From Petrolisthes cinctipes (taxonomy: Eukaryota; Arthropoda; Malacostraca; Decapoda; Porcellanidae), in assembly GCA_033782935.1 (NCBI GenBank), contig JAWQEG010000166.1, positions 400,001-464,000 of the forward strand: a stretch of 64,000 bases of DNA, read 5' to 3'. A model generated the notes under the pieces. It was not told the origin of the DNA and did no database searches. It saw only the letters and a program-made list of their open reading frames with translations. Position numbers and translations under genes: made by a program. The first letter of the stretch is position 1. Every line of letters starts with the position of its first letter. This document shows positions 1 through 10,073 of the stretch, piece by piece.

Positions 1-81
1 AATATTGAATTTTCGGGTGTTTTGAGCCTGAATTTAAGATATAAACGGGAACAGAAAATGCATGCACATATTGACTATATG

Positions 82-1521
82 CACCTAAAATATCGATTTT
101 CAGCATATTTCGGGCCTGTATTTTGAAAATGCTCTAACACGGAGTAGGCATGTACAGATCGCTTCTGGGACCCCAAAATATCGAATTTTCGGGTGTTTTG
201 GGCCTGAATTTGAGATATCGACTTTGGGCACCTAAAATATCGATTTTTAGCATGTTTTGAGCCTATATTTTGAAAATATTCTAGCACTGAGTAGGCATGT
301 ACAGATCGTTTCTGGGACCCAAAAATATCGAATTTTCGGGTGTTTGGAGAATGAATTTGAGATATAAACGGGTACAGAAGATGCATGCACATATCGACTT
401 TTGGGCACCTAAAATATCGATTTTCTGTATGTTTTGGGCCTGTAATTTGAAAATACTCTAACACGGAGTAGGCATGTACAGATCGCTTCTGGGACCCCAA
501 AATATCGAATTTTCGGGTGTTTTGGGCCTGAATTTGAGATATCGACATTGGGCACCTAAAACATCGATTTTTAGCATGTTTAGGGCCTATATTTTGAAAA
601 TATTCTAGCACTGAGTAGGCATGTACAGATCGCTTCTAGGACCCCAAAATATCGAATTTTCGGGTGTTTTGAGCCTGAATTTGAGATATAAACGGGTACT
701 GAAGATGCATGCACATATCGACTTTTGGGCACCTAAAATATCGATTTTCTGTATGTTTTGGGCCTGTATTTTGAAAATACTCTAACACGGAGTAGGCATG
801 TACAGATAACTTCTGGGACCCCAAAATATCGAATTTTCAAATGTTTTGGGCCTGAATTTGAGATATCGACTTTGGGCACCTAAAATATCGATTTTTAGCA
901 TGTTTTGGGCCTATATTTTGAAAATATTCTAGCACTGAGTAGGCATGTACAGATCGCTTCTGGGACCCCAAAAATCGAATTTTCGGGTGTTTTGGGCCTG
1001 AATTTGAGATAACGACTTTGGGCACCTAAAATATCGATTTTTAGCATGTTTTGGGCCTATAATTTTAAAATATTCTAGCACTGAGTAGCCATGTACAGAT
1101 CGCTTCTGGGACCCCAAAATATCGAATTTTCGGGTGTTTTGAGCCTGAATTTGAGATATAAACGGATACATAAGATGCATGCACATATCGACTTTTGGGC
1201 ACCTAAAATATCGATTTTCTGTATGCTTTGGGCCTGTATTTTGAAAATACACTAACACGGAGTAGGCATGTACAGATGGCTTCTGGGACCCCAAAAATCG
1301 AATTTTCGGGTGTTTTGGGCCTGAATTTGAGATATCGACTTTAGGCACCTAAAATATCGATTTTTAGCATGTTTTGGGCCTATTTTTAAAAAATATTTTA
1401 GCACTGAGTAGCCATGTACAGATCGCTTCTGCGACCCCAAAATATTGAATTTTCGGGTGTTTTGAGCCTGAATTTGAGATATAAACGGGAACAGAAAATG
1501 CATGCACATATTGACTATGGG
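82..1521. repeat. HOR copy, 9-mer variant (1440 bp)
   Basis: Monomer lengths are 147, 177, 147, 177, 147, 146, 177, 146 and 176. Compared with the full 1763-bp HOR this copy lacks one S-L dimer of 323 bp, as expected from unequal exchange between neighbouring dimers. It carries its own variants near the start (GACTATATGC for GACTATGGGC). Positions 1-81 are the tail of the preceding unit. Confidence 0.85.
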
Positions 1522-1668
1522 CACCTAAAATATCGATTTTCAGCATATTTCGGGCCTGTATTTTGAAAATACTCTAACACGGAGTAGGCATGTACAGATC
1601 GCTTCTGTGACCCCAAAATATCGAATTTTCGGGTGTTTTGGGCCTGAATTTGAGATATCGACTTTGGG
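1522..1668. repeat. Representative short monomer (S, beta type, 147 bp)
   Basis: This is a clean copy of the short unit. Its H1 half is the beta form (CTGTATTTTGAAAATACTCT, ACACGGAG). Its H2 half reads GAGATATCGACTTTGGGC where L has GAGATATAAACGGG...CATATCGACTTTTGGGC. The length difference from L is 30 bp: 29 bp lie between two ATAT-containing flanks, and one more T is missing from the T run that follows. A deletion between the short direct repeats (AGATAT and ACATAT) explains this, although insertion in L is formally possible. A common 146-bp variant reads CCCCAAAAATCG. Confidence 0.93.
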
Positions 1669-1845
1669 CACCTAAAATATCGATTTTTAGCATGTTTTGG
1701 GCCTATATTTTGAAAATATTCTAGCACTGAGTAGGCATGTACAGATCGCTTCTGGGACCCCAAAATATCGAATTTTCGGGTGTTTGGAGCCTGAATTTGA
1801 GATATAAACGGGTAAAGAAGATGCATGCACATATCGACTTTTGGG
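1669..1845. repeat. Representative long monomer (L, alpha type, 177 bp)
   Basis: This is a clean copy of the long unit, running from one CACCTAAAA anchor to the next. It consists of an 88-bp first half (H1, alpha form, with TTTTTAGCATG and CTAGCACTGAG) and an 89-bp second half (H2) that starts near CCAAAATATCGAATTTTCGG. H2 carries the L-specific segment AAACGGG..., GATGCATGCACATAT. The G+C count is 69 of 177 (39%). There are six CpG sites, against about 6.6 expected from its base composition. L units elsewhere are 175 to 179 bp through small indels. Confidence 0.93.
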
Positions 1846-2641
1846 CACCTAAAATATCGATTTTCAACATATTTCGGGCCTGTATTTTGAAAATACTCTA
1901 ACACGGAGTAGGCATGTACAGATCGCTTCGGGGACCCCAAAATATCGAATTTTCGGGTGTTTTGGGCCTGAATTTGAGATATCGACTTTGGGCACCTAAA
2001 ATATCGATTTTTATCATGTTTTGGGCCTATATTTTGAAAATATTCTAGCACTGAGTAGGCATGTACAGATCGCTTCTGAGACCCCAAAATATCGAATTTT
2101 CGGGTGTTTGAAGCCTGAATTTGAGATATAAACGGGTACAGAAGATGCATGCACATATCGACTTTTGGGCACCTAAAATATCGATTTTCTGAATGTTTTG
2201 GGCCATTATTTTGAAAATACTCTAACACGGAGTAGGCATGTACAGATCGCTTCTGGGACCCCAAAAATCGAATTTTCGGGTGTTTTGGGCCTGAATTTGA
2301 GATATCGACTTTAGGCACCTAAAATATCGATTTTTAGCATGTTTTGGGCCTATATTTTAAAAATATTTTAGCACTGAGTAGCCATGTACAGATCGCTTCT
2401 GCGACCCCAAAATATTGAATTTTCGGGTGTTTTTTGAGCCTGAATTTGAGATATAAACGGGTACTGAAGATGCATGCACATATCGACTTTTGGGCACCTA
2501 AAATATCGATTTTCTGTATGTTTTGGGCCTGTATTTTGAAAATACTCTAACACGGAGTAGGCATGTACAGATCGCTTCTGGGACCCCAAAATATCGAATT
2601 TTCAAATGTTTTGGGCCTGAATTTGAGATATCGACTTTGGG

Positions 2642-2787
2642 CACCTAAAATATCGATTTTTAGCATGTTTTGGGCCTATATTTTGAAAATATTCTAGCAC
2701 TGAGTAGGCATGTACAGATCGCTTCTGGGACCCCAAAAATCGAATTTTCGGGTGTTTTGGGCCTGAATTTGAGATAACGTCTTTGGG
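2642..2787. repeat. Chimeric alpha-H1 + short-H2 monomer (146 bp)
   Basis: This unit has the alpha first half that normally heads an L monomer, joined to the short H2 of an S monomer (GAGATAACG variant). It follows a normal beta-S monomer at 2495-2641, so two short units sit next to each other and the S-L alternation is broken. The same chimera recurs at the same place in each full HOR copy (for example 4405-4550, 6168-6313, 11192-11337). It was therefore formed once and then amplified with the HOR. It makes the HOR an odd-numbered 11-mer. Confidence 0.85.
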
Positions 2788-3286
2788 CAACTAAAATATC
2801 GATTTTTAGCATGTTTTGGGCCTATAATTTTAAAATATTCTAGCACTGAGTAGCCATGTACAGATCGCTTCTGGGACCCCAAAATATCGAATTTTCGGGT
2901 GTTTTGAGCCTGAATTTGAGATATAAACGGATACATAAGATGCATGCACATATCGACTTTTGGGCACCTAAAATATCGATTTTCTGTATGCTTTGGGCCT
3001 GTATTTTGAAAATACACTAACACGGAGTAGGCATGTACAGATGGCTTCTGGGACCCCAAAAATCGAATTTTCGGGTGTTTTGGGCCTGAATTTGAGATAT
3101 CGACTTTAGGCACCTAAAATATCGATTTTTAGCATGTTTTGGGCCTATTTTTAAAAAATATTTTAGCACTGAGTAGCCATGTACAGATCGCTTCTGCGAC
3201 CCCAAAATATTGAATTTTCGGGTGTTTTGAGCCTGAATTTGAGATATAAACGGGAACAGAAAATGCATGCACATATTGACTATGGG

Positions 3287-5049
3287 CACCTAAAATATCG
3301 ATTTTCAGCATATTTCGGGCCTGTATTTTGAAAATACTCTAACACGGAGTAGGCATGTACAGATCGCTTCTGTGACCCCAAAATATCGAATTTTCGGGTG
3401 TTTTGGGCCTGAATTTGAGATATCGACTTTGGGCACCTAAAATATCGATTTTTAGCATGTTTTGGGCCTATAATTTGAAAATATTCTAGCACTGAGTAGG
3501 CATGTACAGATCGCTTCTGGGACCCCAAAATATAGAATTTTCGGGTGTTTGGAGCCTGAATTTGAGATATAAACGGGTAAAGAAGATGCATGCACATATC
3601 GACTTTTGGGCACCTAAAATATCGATTTTCAACATATTTCGGGCCTGTATTTTGAAAATACTCTAACACGGAGTAGGCATGTACAGATCGCTTCTGGGAC
3701 CCCAAAATATCGAATTTTCGGGTGTTTTGGGCCTGAATTTGAGATATCGACTTTGGGCACCTAAAATATCGATTTTTAGCATGTTTTGGGCCTATATTTT
3801 GAAAATATTCTAGCACTGAGTAGGCATCTACAGATCGCTTCTGAGACCCCAAAATATCGAATTTTCGGGTGTTTGAAGCCTGAATTTGAGATATAAACGG
3901 GTACAGAAGATGCATGCACATATCGACTTTTGGGCACCTAAAATATCGATTTTCTGAATGTTTTGGGCCATTATTTTGAAAATACTCTAACACGGAGTAG
4001 GCATGTACAGATCGCTTCTGGGACCCCAAAAATCGAATTTTCGGGTGTTTTGGGCCTGAATTTGAGATATCGACTTTAGGCACCTAAAATATCGATTTTT
4101 AGCATGTTTTGGGCCTATATTTTAAAAATATTTTAGCACTGAGTAGCCATGTACAGATCGCTTCTGCGACCCCAAAATATTGAATTTTCGGGTGTTTTGA
4201 GCCTGAATTTGAGATATAAACGGGTACTGAAGATGCATGCACATATCGACTTTTGGGCACCTAAAATATCGATTTTCTGTATGTTTTGGGCCTGTATTTT
4301 GAAAATACTCTAACACGGAGTAGGCATGTACAGATCGCTTCTGGGACCCCAAAATATCGAATTTTCAAATGTTTTGGGCCTGAATTTGAGATATCGACTT
4401 TGGGCACCTAAAATATCGATTTTTAGCATGTTTTGGGCCTATATTTTGAAAATATTCTAGCACTGAGTAGGCATGTACAGATCGCTTCTGGGACCCCAAA
4501 AATCGAATTTTCGGGTGTTTTGGGCCTGAATTTGAGATAACGACTTTGGGCACCTAAAATATCGATTTTTAGCATGTTTTGGGCCTATAATTTTAAAATA
4601 TTCTAGCACTGAGTAGCCATGTACAGATCGCTTCTGGGACCCCAAAATATCGAATTTTCGGGTGTTTTGAGCCTGAATTTGAGATATAAACGGGTACATA
4701 AGATGCATGCACATATCGACTTTTGGGCTCCTAAAATATCGATTTTCTGTATGCTTTGGGCCTGTATTTTGAAAATACACTAACACGGAGTAGGCATGTA
4801 CAGATGGCTTCTGGGACCCCCAAAATCGAATTTTCGGGTGTTTTGGGCCTGAATTTGAGATATCGACTTTAGGCACCTAAAATATCGATTTTTAGCATGT
4901 TTTGGGCCTATATTTTAAAAATATTTTAGCACTGAGTAGCCATGTACAGATCGCTTCTGCGACCCCAAAATATTGAATTTTCGGGTGTTTTGAGCCTGAA
5001 TTTGAGATATAAACGGGAACAGAAAATGCATGCACATATTGACTATGGG
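3287..5049. repeat. HOR copy, 11-mer (1763 bp)
   Basis: This is a full copy, matching the preceding one unit for unit, without the extra TT. The order of diagnostic variants is identical, with only scattered single-base differences. Confidence 0.93.
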
Positions 5050-6812
5050 CACCTAAAATATCGATTTTCAGCATATTTCGGGCCTGTATTTTGAAAATAC
5101 TCTAACACGGAGTAGGCATGTACAGATCGCTTCTGTGACCCCAAAATATCGAATTTTCGGGTATTTTGGGCCTGAATTTGAGATATCGACTTTGGGCACC
5201 TAAAATATCGATTTTTAGCATGTTTTGGGCCTATATTTTGAAAATATTCTAGCACTGAGTAGGCATGTACAGATCGCTTCTGGGACCCCAAAATATCGAA
5301 TTTTCGGGTGTTTGGAGCCTGAATTTGAGATATAAACGGGTAAAGAAGATGCATGCACATATCGACTTTTGGGCACTTAAAATATCGATTTTCAACATAT
5401 TTCGGGCCTGTATTTTGAAAATACTCTAACACGGAGTAGGCATGTACAGATCGCTTCTGGGACCCCAAAATATCGAATTTTCGGGTGTTTTGGGCCTGAA
5501 TTTGAGATATCGACTTTGGGCACCTAAAATATCGATTTTTAGCATGTTTTGGGCCTATATTTTGAAAATATTCTAGCACTGAGTAGGCATGTACAGATCG
5601 CTTCTGAGACCCCAAAATATCGAATTTTCGGGTGTTTGAAGCCTGAATTTGAGATATAAACGGGTACAGAAGATGCATGCACATATCGACTTTTGGGCAC
5701 CTAAAATATCGATTTTCTGAATGTTTTGGGCCATTATTTTGAAAATACTCTAACACGGAGTAGGCATGTACAGATCGCTTCTGGGACCCCAAAAATCGAA
5801 TTTTCGGGTGTTTTGGGCCTGAATTTGAGATATCGACTTTAGGCACCTAAAATATCGATTTTTAGCATGTTTTGGGCCTATATTTTAAAAATATTTTAGC
5901 ACTGAGTAGCCATGTACAGATCGCTTCTGCGACCCCAAAATATTGAATTTTCGGGTGTTTTGAGCCTGAATTTGAGATATAAACGGGTACTGAAGATGCA
6001 TGCACATATCGACTTTTGGGCACCTAAAATATCGATTTTCTGTATGTTTTGGGCCTGTATTTTGAAAATACTCTAACACGGAGTAGGCATGTACAGATCG
6101 CTTCTGGGACCCCAAAATATCGAATTTTCAAATGTTTTGGGCCTGAATTTGAGATATCGACTTTGGGCACCTAAAATATCGATTTTTAGCATGTTTTGGG
6201 CCTATATTTTGAAAATATTCTAGCACTGAGTAGGCATGTACAGATCGCTTCTGGGACCCCAAAAATCGAATTTTCGGGTGTTTTGGGCCTGAATTTGAGA
6301 TAACGACTTTGGGCACCTAAAATATCGATTTTCAGCATGTTTTGGGCCTATAATTTTAAAATATTCTAGCACTGAGTAGCCATGTACAGATCGCTTCTGG
6401 GACCCCAAAATATCGAATTTTCGGGTGTTTTGAGCCTGAATTTGAGATATAAACGGGTACATAAGATGCATGCACATATCGACTTTTGGGCACCTAAAAT
6501 ATCGATTTTCTGTATGCTTTGGGCCTGAATTTTGAAAATACACTAACACGGAGTAGGCATGTACAGATGGCTTCTGGGACCCCCAAAATCGAATTTTCGG
6601 GTGTTTTGGGCCTGAATTTGAGATATCGACTTTAGGCACCTAAAATATCGATTTTTAGCATGTTTTGGGCCTATATTTTAAAAATATTTTAGCACTGAGT
6701 AGCCATGTACAGATCGCTTCTGCGACCCCAAAATATTGAATTTTCGGGTGTTTTGAGCCTGAATTTGAGATATAAACGGGAACAGAAAATGCATGCACAT
6801 ATTGACTATGGG
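5050..6812. repeat. HOR copy, 11-mer (1763 bp)
   Basis: This is a full copy. It is the first one here to carry GGGTATTTTGGG in the first monomer in place of GGGTGTTTTGGG. Later copies at 6813, 11837, 19094, 22444, 23885, 25648 and 28558 share this mark, so it defines a HOR sub-lineage. Confidence 0.93.
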
Positions 6813-7782
6813 CACCTAAAATATCGATTTTCAGCATATTTCGGGCCTGTATTTTGAAAATACTCTAACACGGAGTAGGCATGTACAGATCGCTTCTGTG
6901 ACCCCAAAATATCGAATTTTCGGGTATTTTGGGCCTGAATTTGAGATATCGACTTTGGGCACCTAAAATATCGATTTTTAGCATGTTTTGGGCCTATATT
7001 TTGAAAATATTCTAGCACTGAGTAGGCATGTACAGATCGCTTCTGGGACCCCAAAATATCGAATTTTCGGGTGTTTGGAGCCTGAATTTGAGATATAAAC
7101 GGGTACAGAAGATGCATGCACATATCGACTTTTGGGCACCTAAAATATCGATTTTCAACATATTTCGGGCCTGTATTTTGAAAATACTCTAACACGGAGT
7201 AGGCATGTACAGATCGCTTCTGGGACCCCAAAATATCGAATTTTCGGGTGTTTTGGGCCTGAATTTGAGATATCGACTTTGGGCACCTAAAATATCGATT
7301 TTTAGCATGTTTTGGGCCTATATTTTGAAAATATTCTAGCACTGAGTAGGCATGTACAGATCGCTTCTGAGACCCCAAAATATGGAATTTTCGGGTGTTT
7401 GAAGCCTGAATTTGAGATATAAACGGGTACAGAAGATGCATGCACATATCGACTTTTGGGCACCTAAAATATCGATTTTCTGTATGTTTTGGGCCATTAT
7501 TTTGAAAATATTCTAACACGGAGTAGGCATGTACAGATCGCTTCTGGGACCCCAAAAATCGAATTTTCGGGTGTTTTGGGCCTGAATTTGAGATATCGAC
7601 TTTAGGCACCTAAAATATCGATTTTTAGCATGTTTTGGGCCTATATTTTAAAAATATTTTAGCACTGAGTAGCCATGTACAGATCGCTTCTGCGACCCCA
7701 AAATATTGAATTTTCGGGTGTTTTGAGCCTGAATTTGAGATATAAACGGGAATAGAAAATGCATGCACATATTGACTATGGG
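6813..7782. repeat. Truncated HOR copy (970 bp, 6 monomers)
   Basis: This copy follows the HOR for five monomers (to 7606) and then continues with the last HOR monomer type, a 176-bp L ending in GACTATGGGC, skipping the five units in between. The skipped boundary lies between two similar S monomers that both end TTTAGGCACC, a likely site of unequal exchange. It leads directly into a divergent block. Confidence 0.85.
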
Positions 7783-9574
7783 CACCTAAAATATCGATTT
7801 TCAGCATATTTCGGGCCTGTATTTTGAAAATACTCTAACACGGAGTAGGCATGTACAGATCGCTTCTGTGACCCAAAAATATAGAATTTTCGGGTGTTTT
7901 AGGCCTGAATTTGAGATATCGACTTTGGGCACCTAAAATATCGATTTTTAGCATGTTTTGGGCCTATATTTTGAAATAATTCTAGCACTGAGTAGGCATG
8001 TACAGATCGCTTCTGGGACCCCAAAATATCGAATTTTCGGGTGTTTGGAGCCTGAATTTGAGATATAAACGGGTACAGAAAATGCATGCACATATAGACT
8101 TTTGGGCACCTAAAATATCGATTTTCTGTATGCTTTGGGCCTGTATTTTGAAAATACTCTAACACGGAGTAGGCATGTACAGATCGCTTCTGGGACCCCA
8201 AAAATCGAATTTTCGGGTGTTTTGAGCCTGAATTTGAAATATAAACGGGTACAGAAAATGCATGCACATATTGACTATGGGCACCTAAAATATCGATTTT
8301 TAACATATTTCGGGCCTGTATTTTGAAAATACTCTAACACGGAGTAGGCATGTACAGATCGCTTCTGGGACCCCAAAATATCGAATTTTCGGGTGTTTTG
8401 GGCCTGAATTTGAGATATCGACTTTGGGTACCTAAAATATCGATTTTTAGCATGTTTTGGGCCTATATTTTGAAAATGTTCTAGCACTGAGTAGGCATGT
8501 ACAGATCGCTTCTGGGACCCCAAAATATCGAATTTTCGGGTGTTTTGAGCATGAATTTGAGATATAATCGGGTACAGAAAATGCATGCAAATATTGACTT
8601 TGGGCACCTAAAATATCGATTTTCAGCATGTTTTGAGCCTATATTTTGAAATAATTCTAGCACTGAGTAGGCATGTACAGATCGCTTCTGTGACCCAAAA
8701 ATATCGAATTTTCGGGTGTTTTGAGGTTGAATTTGGGATATAAACGGGTGCAGAAGATGCATACACATATTGACTTTGGTCACCTAAAATATCGATTTTC
8801 AGCATGTTTTGGGCCTGTATTTTGAAAATACTTTAACACGGAGTAGGCAAGTACAGATCGCTTCTGGGACCCCAAAATATCGAATTTTCGGGTGTTTGGA
8901 GAATGAATTTGAGATATAAACGGGTACAGAAGATGCATCCAGATATCGACTTTTGGGCACCAAAAAGATCGATTTTCAGTATGTTTTGGGCCTGTATATT
9001 GAAAATACTCTAAAACGGAGTAGGCATGTACAGATCGCTTCTGGGACCCCAAAATATCGAAATTTTCGGGTTTTAGGGCCTGAATTTGAGATATCGACTT
9101 TGGGCACCCAAAATATCGAATTTTAGCATGTTTTGGGCCTATATTTTGAAAAGATTCTAGCACTGAGTAGGCATGTACAGATCGCTTCTGGGACCCAAAA
9201 ATACCGAATTTTCGGGTGTTTTGAGCCTGAATTTGAGATATAAACGGGTACAGAAGATGCATGCACATATCGACTTTTGGGCACCTAAAATATCGATTTT
9301 CTGTATGTTTTGGGCCTTTATTTTGAAAATACTCTAACACGGAGTAAGCATGTACAGATCGCTTCTGGGACCCCAAAATATCGAATTTTCGGGTGTTTTG
9401 GGCCTGAATTTGAGATATCGACTTTGGGCACCTAAAATTTCGATTTTTAGCATGTTTTGAGCCAATATTTTGAAAATATTCTAGCACTGAGTAGGCATGT
9501 ACAGATCGCTTCTGGGACCCCAAAAATCGAATTTTCGGGTGTTTTGGGCCTGAATTTGAGATAACGACTTTGGG
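7783..9574. repeat. Divergent L-rich block, copy 1
   Basis: Monomer lengths are 147, 177, 175, 147, 176, 177 (177 or 176), 177, 147, 177, 147 and 146. This order does not match the 1763-bp HOR; long units often follow each other. Individual marks include GAGCATGAATTTG, AATCGGGTAC, GAGGTTGAATTTGGG, GCATCCAGATATCG and CACCAAAAAGATCG. Sequence rejoins the HOR at about 9,480-9,575 (GAGATAACG and then GGATACATAAG). This older-looking variant set links the left domain with the right half of the window. Confidence 0.82.
8107..8281. repeat. Chimeric beta-H1 + long-H2 monomer (175 bp)
   Basis: This is the reciprocal arrangement to the alpha-S chimera. A beta first half (CTGTATGCTTTGGG, ACACGGAG) is joined to a long H2 with AAACGGG and GCATGCACATATTGACTA. 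It lies directly after another L unit, giving two adjacent long monomers. It is repeated at 15365-15539, 27267-27441 and 30177-30351, carried by the larger duplications. Confidence 0.8.
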
Positions 9575-10073
9575 CAACTAAAATATCGATTTTTAGCATG
9601 TTTTGGGCCTATAATTTTAAAATATTCTAGCACTGAGTAACCATGTACAGATCGCTTCTGGGACCCCAAAATATCGAATTTTCGGGTGTTTTGAGCCTGA
9701 ATTTGAGATATAAACGGATACATAAGATGCATGCACATATCGACTTTTGGGCACCTAAAATATCGATTTTCTGTATGCTTTGGGCCTGTATTTTGAAAAT
9801 ACACTAACACGGAGTAGGCATGTACAGATGGCTTCTGGGACCCCCAAAATCGAATTTTCGGGTGTTTTCGGCCTGAATTTGAGATATCGACTTTAGGCAC
9901 CTAAAATATCGATTTTTAGCATGTTTTGGGCCTATTTTTAAAAAATATTTTAGCACTGAGTAGCCATGTACAGATCGCTTCTGCGACCCCAAAATATTGA
10001 ATTTTCGGCTGTTTGGAGAATGAATTTGAGATATAAACGGGAACAGAAAATGCATGCACATATTGACTATGGG
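9575..10073. repeat. HOR tail (499 bp, 3 monomers)
   Basis: Monomers of 177, 146 and 176 bp match the last three units of the HOR (GGATACATAAG, CAGATGGCTTC, CTTCTGCGACC). The 176-bp unit has GGCTGTTTGGAGAATG instead of GGGTGTTTTGAGCCTG, a variant otherwise seen in the neighbouring divergent block. It has probably been moved into this HOR tail by conversion. Confidence 0.8.

Larger units (their letters stand above)
1522..3286. repeat. HOR copy, 11-mer (1765 bp)
   Basis: Monomer lengths are 147, 177, 147, 177, 146, 179, 147, 146, 177, 146 and 176. The 179-bp unit has two extra T in a T run near 2431-2436, which makes this copy 1765 bp instead of 1763. Diagnostic marks along the HOR are GACTATGGGC at the start, GGTAAAGAAG, GGTGTTTGAAGCC, TTTTCAAATG, GAGATAACG, GGATACATAAG, CAGATGGCTTC and CTTCTGCGACC. 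Confidence 0.93.

Noticed and set aside
1800..1830. GATGCATGCAC (palindrome TGCATGCA) as a functional regulatory RY-type element
   Set aside because: The 8-bp palindrome lies in every typical L monomer, but it is freely changed in variants (GCATACAC, GCATCCAC, GAATGCAC). I see no sign that it is specially conserved.
1669..1845. tRNA- or SINE-like origin (A and B boxes)
   Set aside because: No segment matches a B box (GGTTCGANNCC) and no cloverleaf can be drawn; the short ATCGAA and GGCCT motifs are not enough.
8135..8326. Short plus-strand open frames (about 60-87 codons) at 8135, 13169, 15393, 27295, 30205, 42457, 46620 and 61652
   Set aside because: They are chance frames through one or two monomers, recur wherever the same monomer variant recurs, and show no start context or similarity to a known protein.
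9046..9075. CENP-B-box-like sequence
   Set aside because: The mammalian CENP-B box core has TTCG, four bases, A, two bases, then CGGG. The repeat has ATCGAATTTTCGGG, one base too short between the CG and CGGG. The variants with one extra base (near 9055, 16313, 31306, 35596) still mismatch two essential positions.
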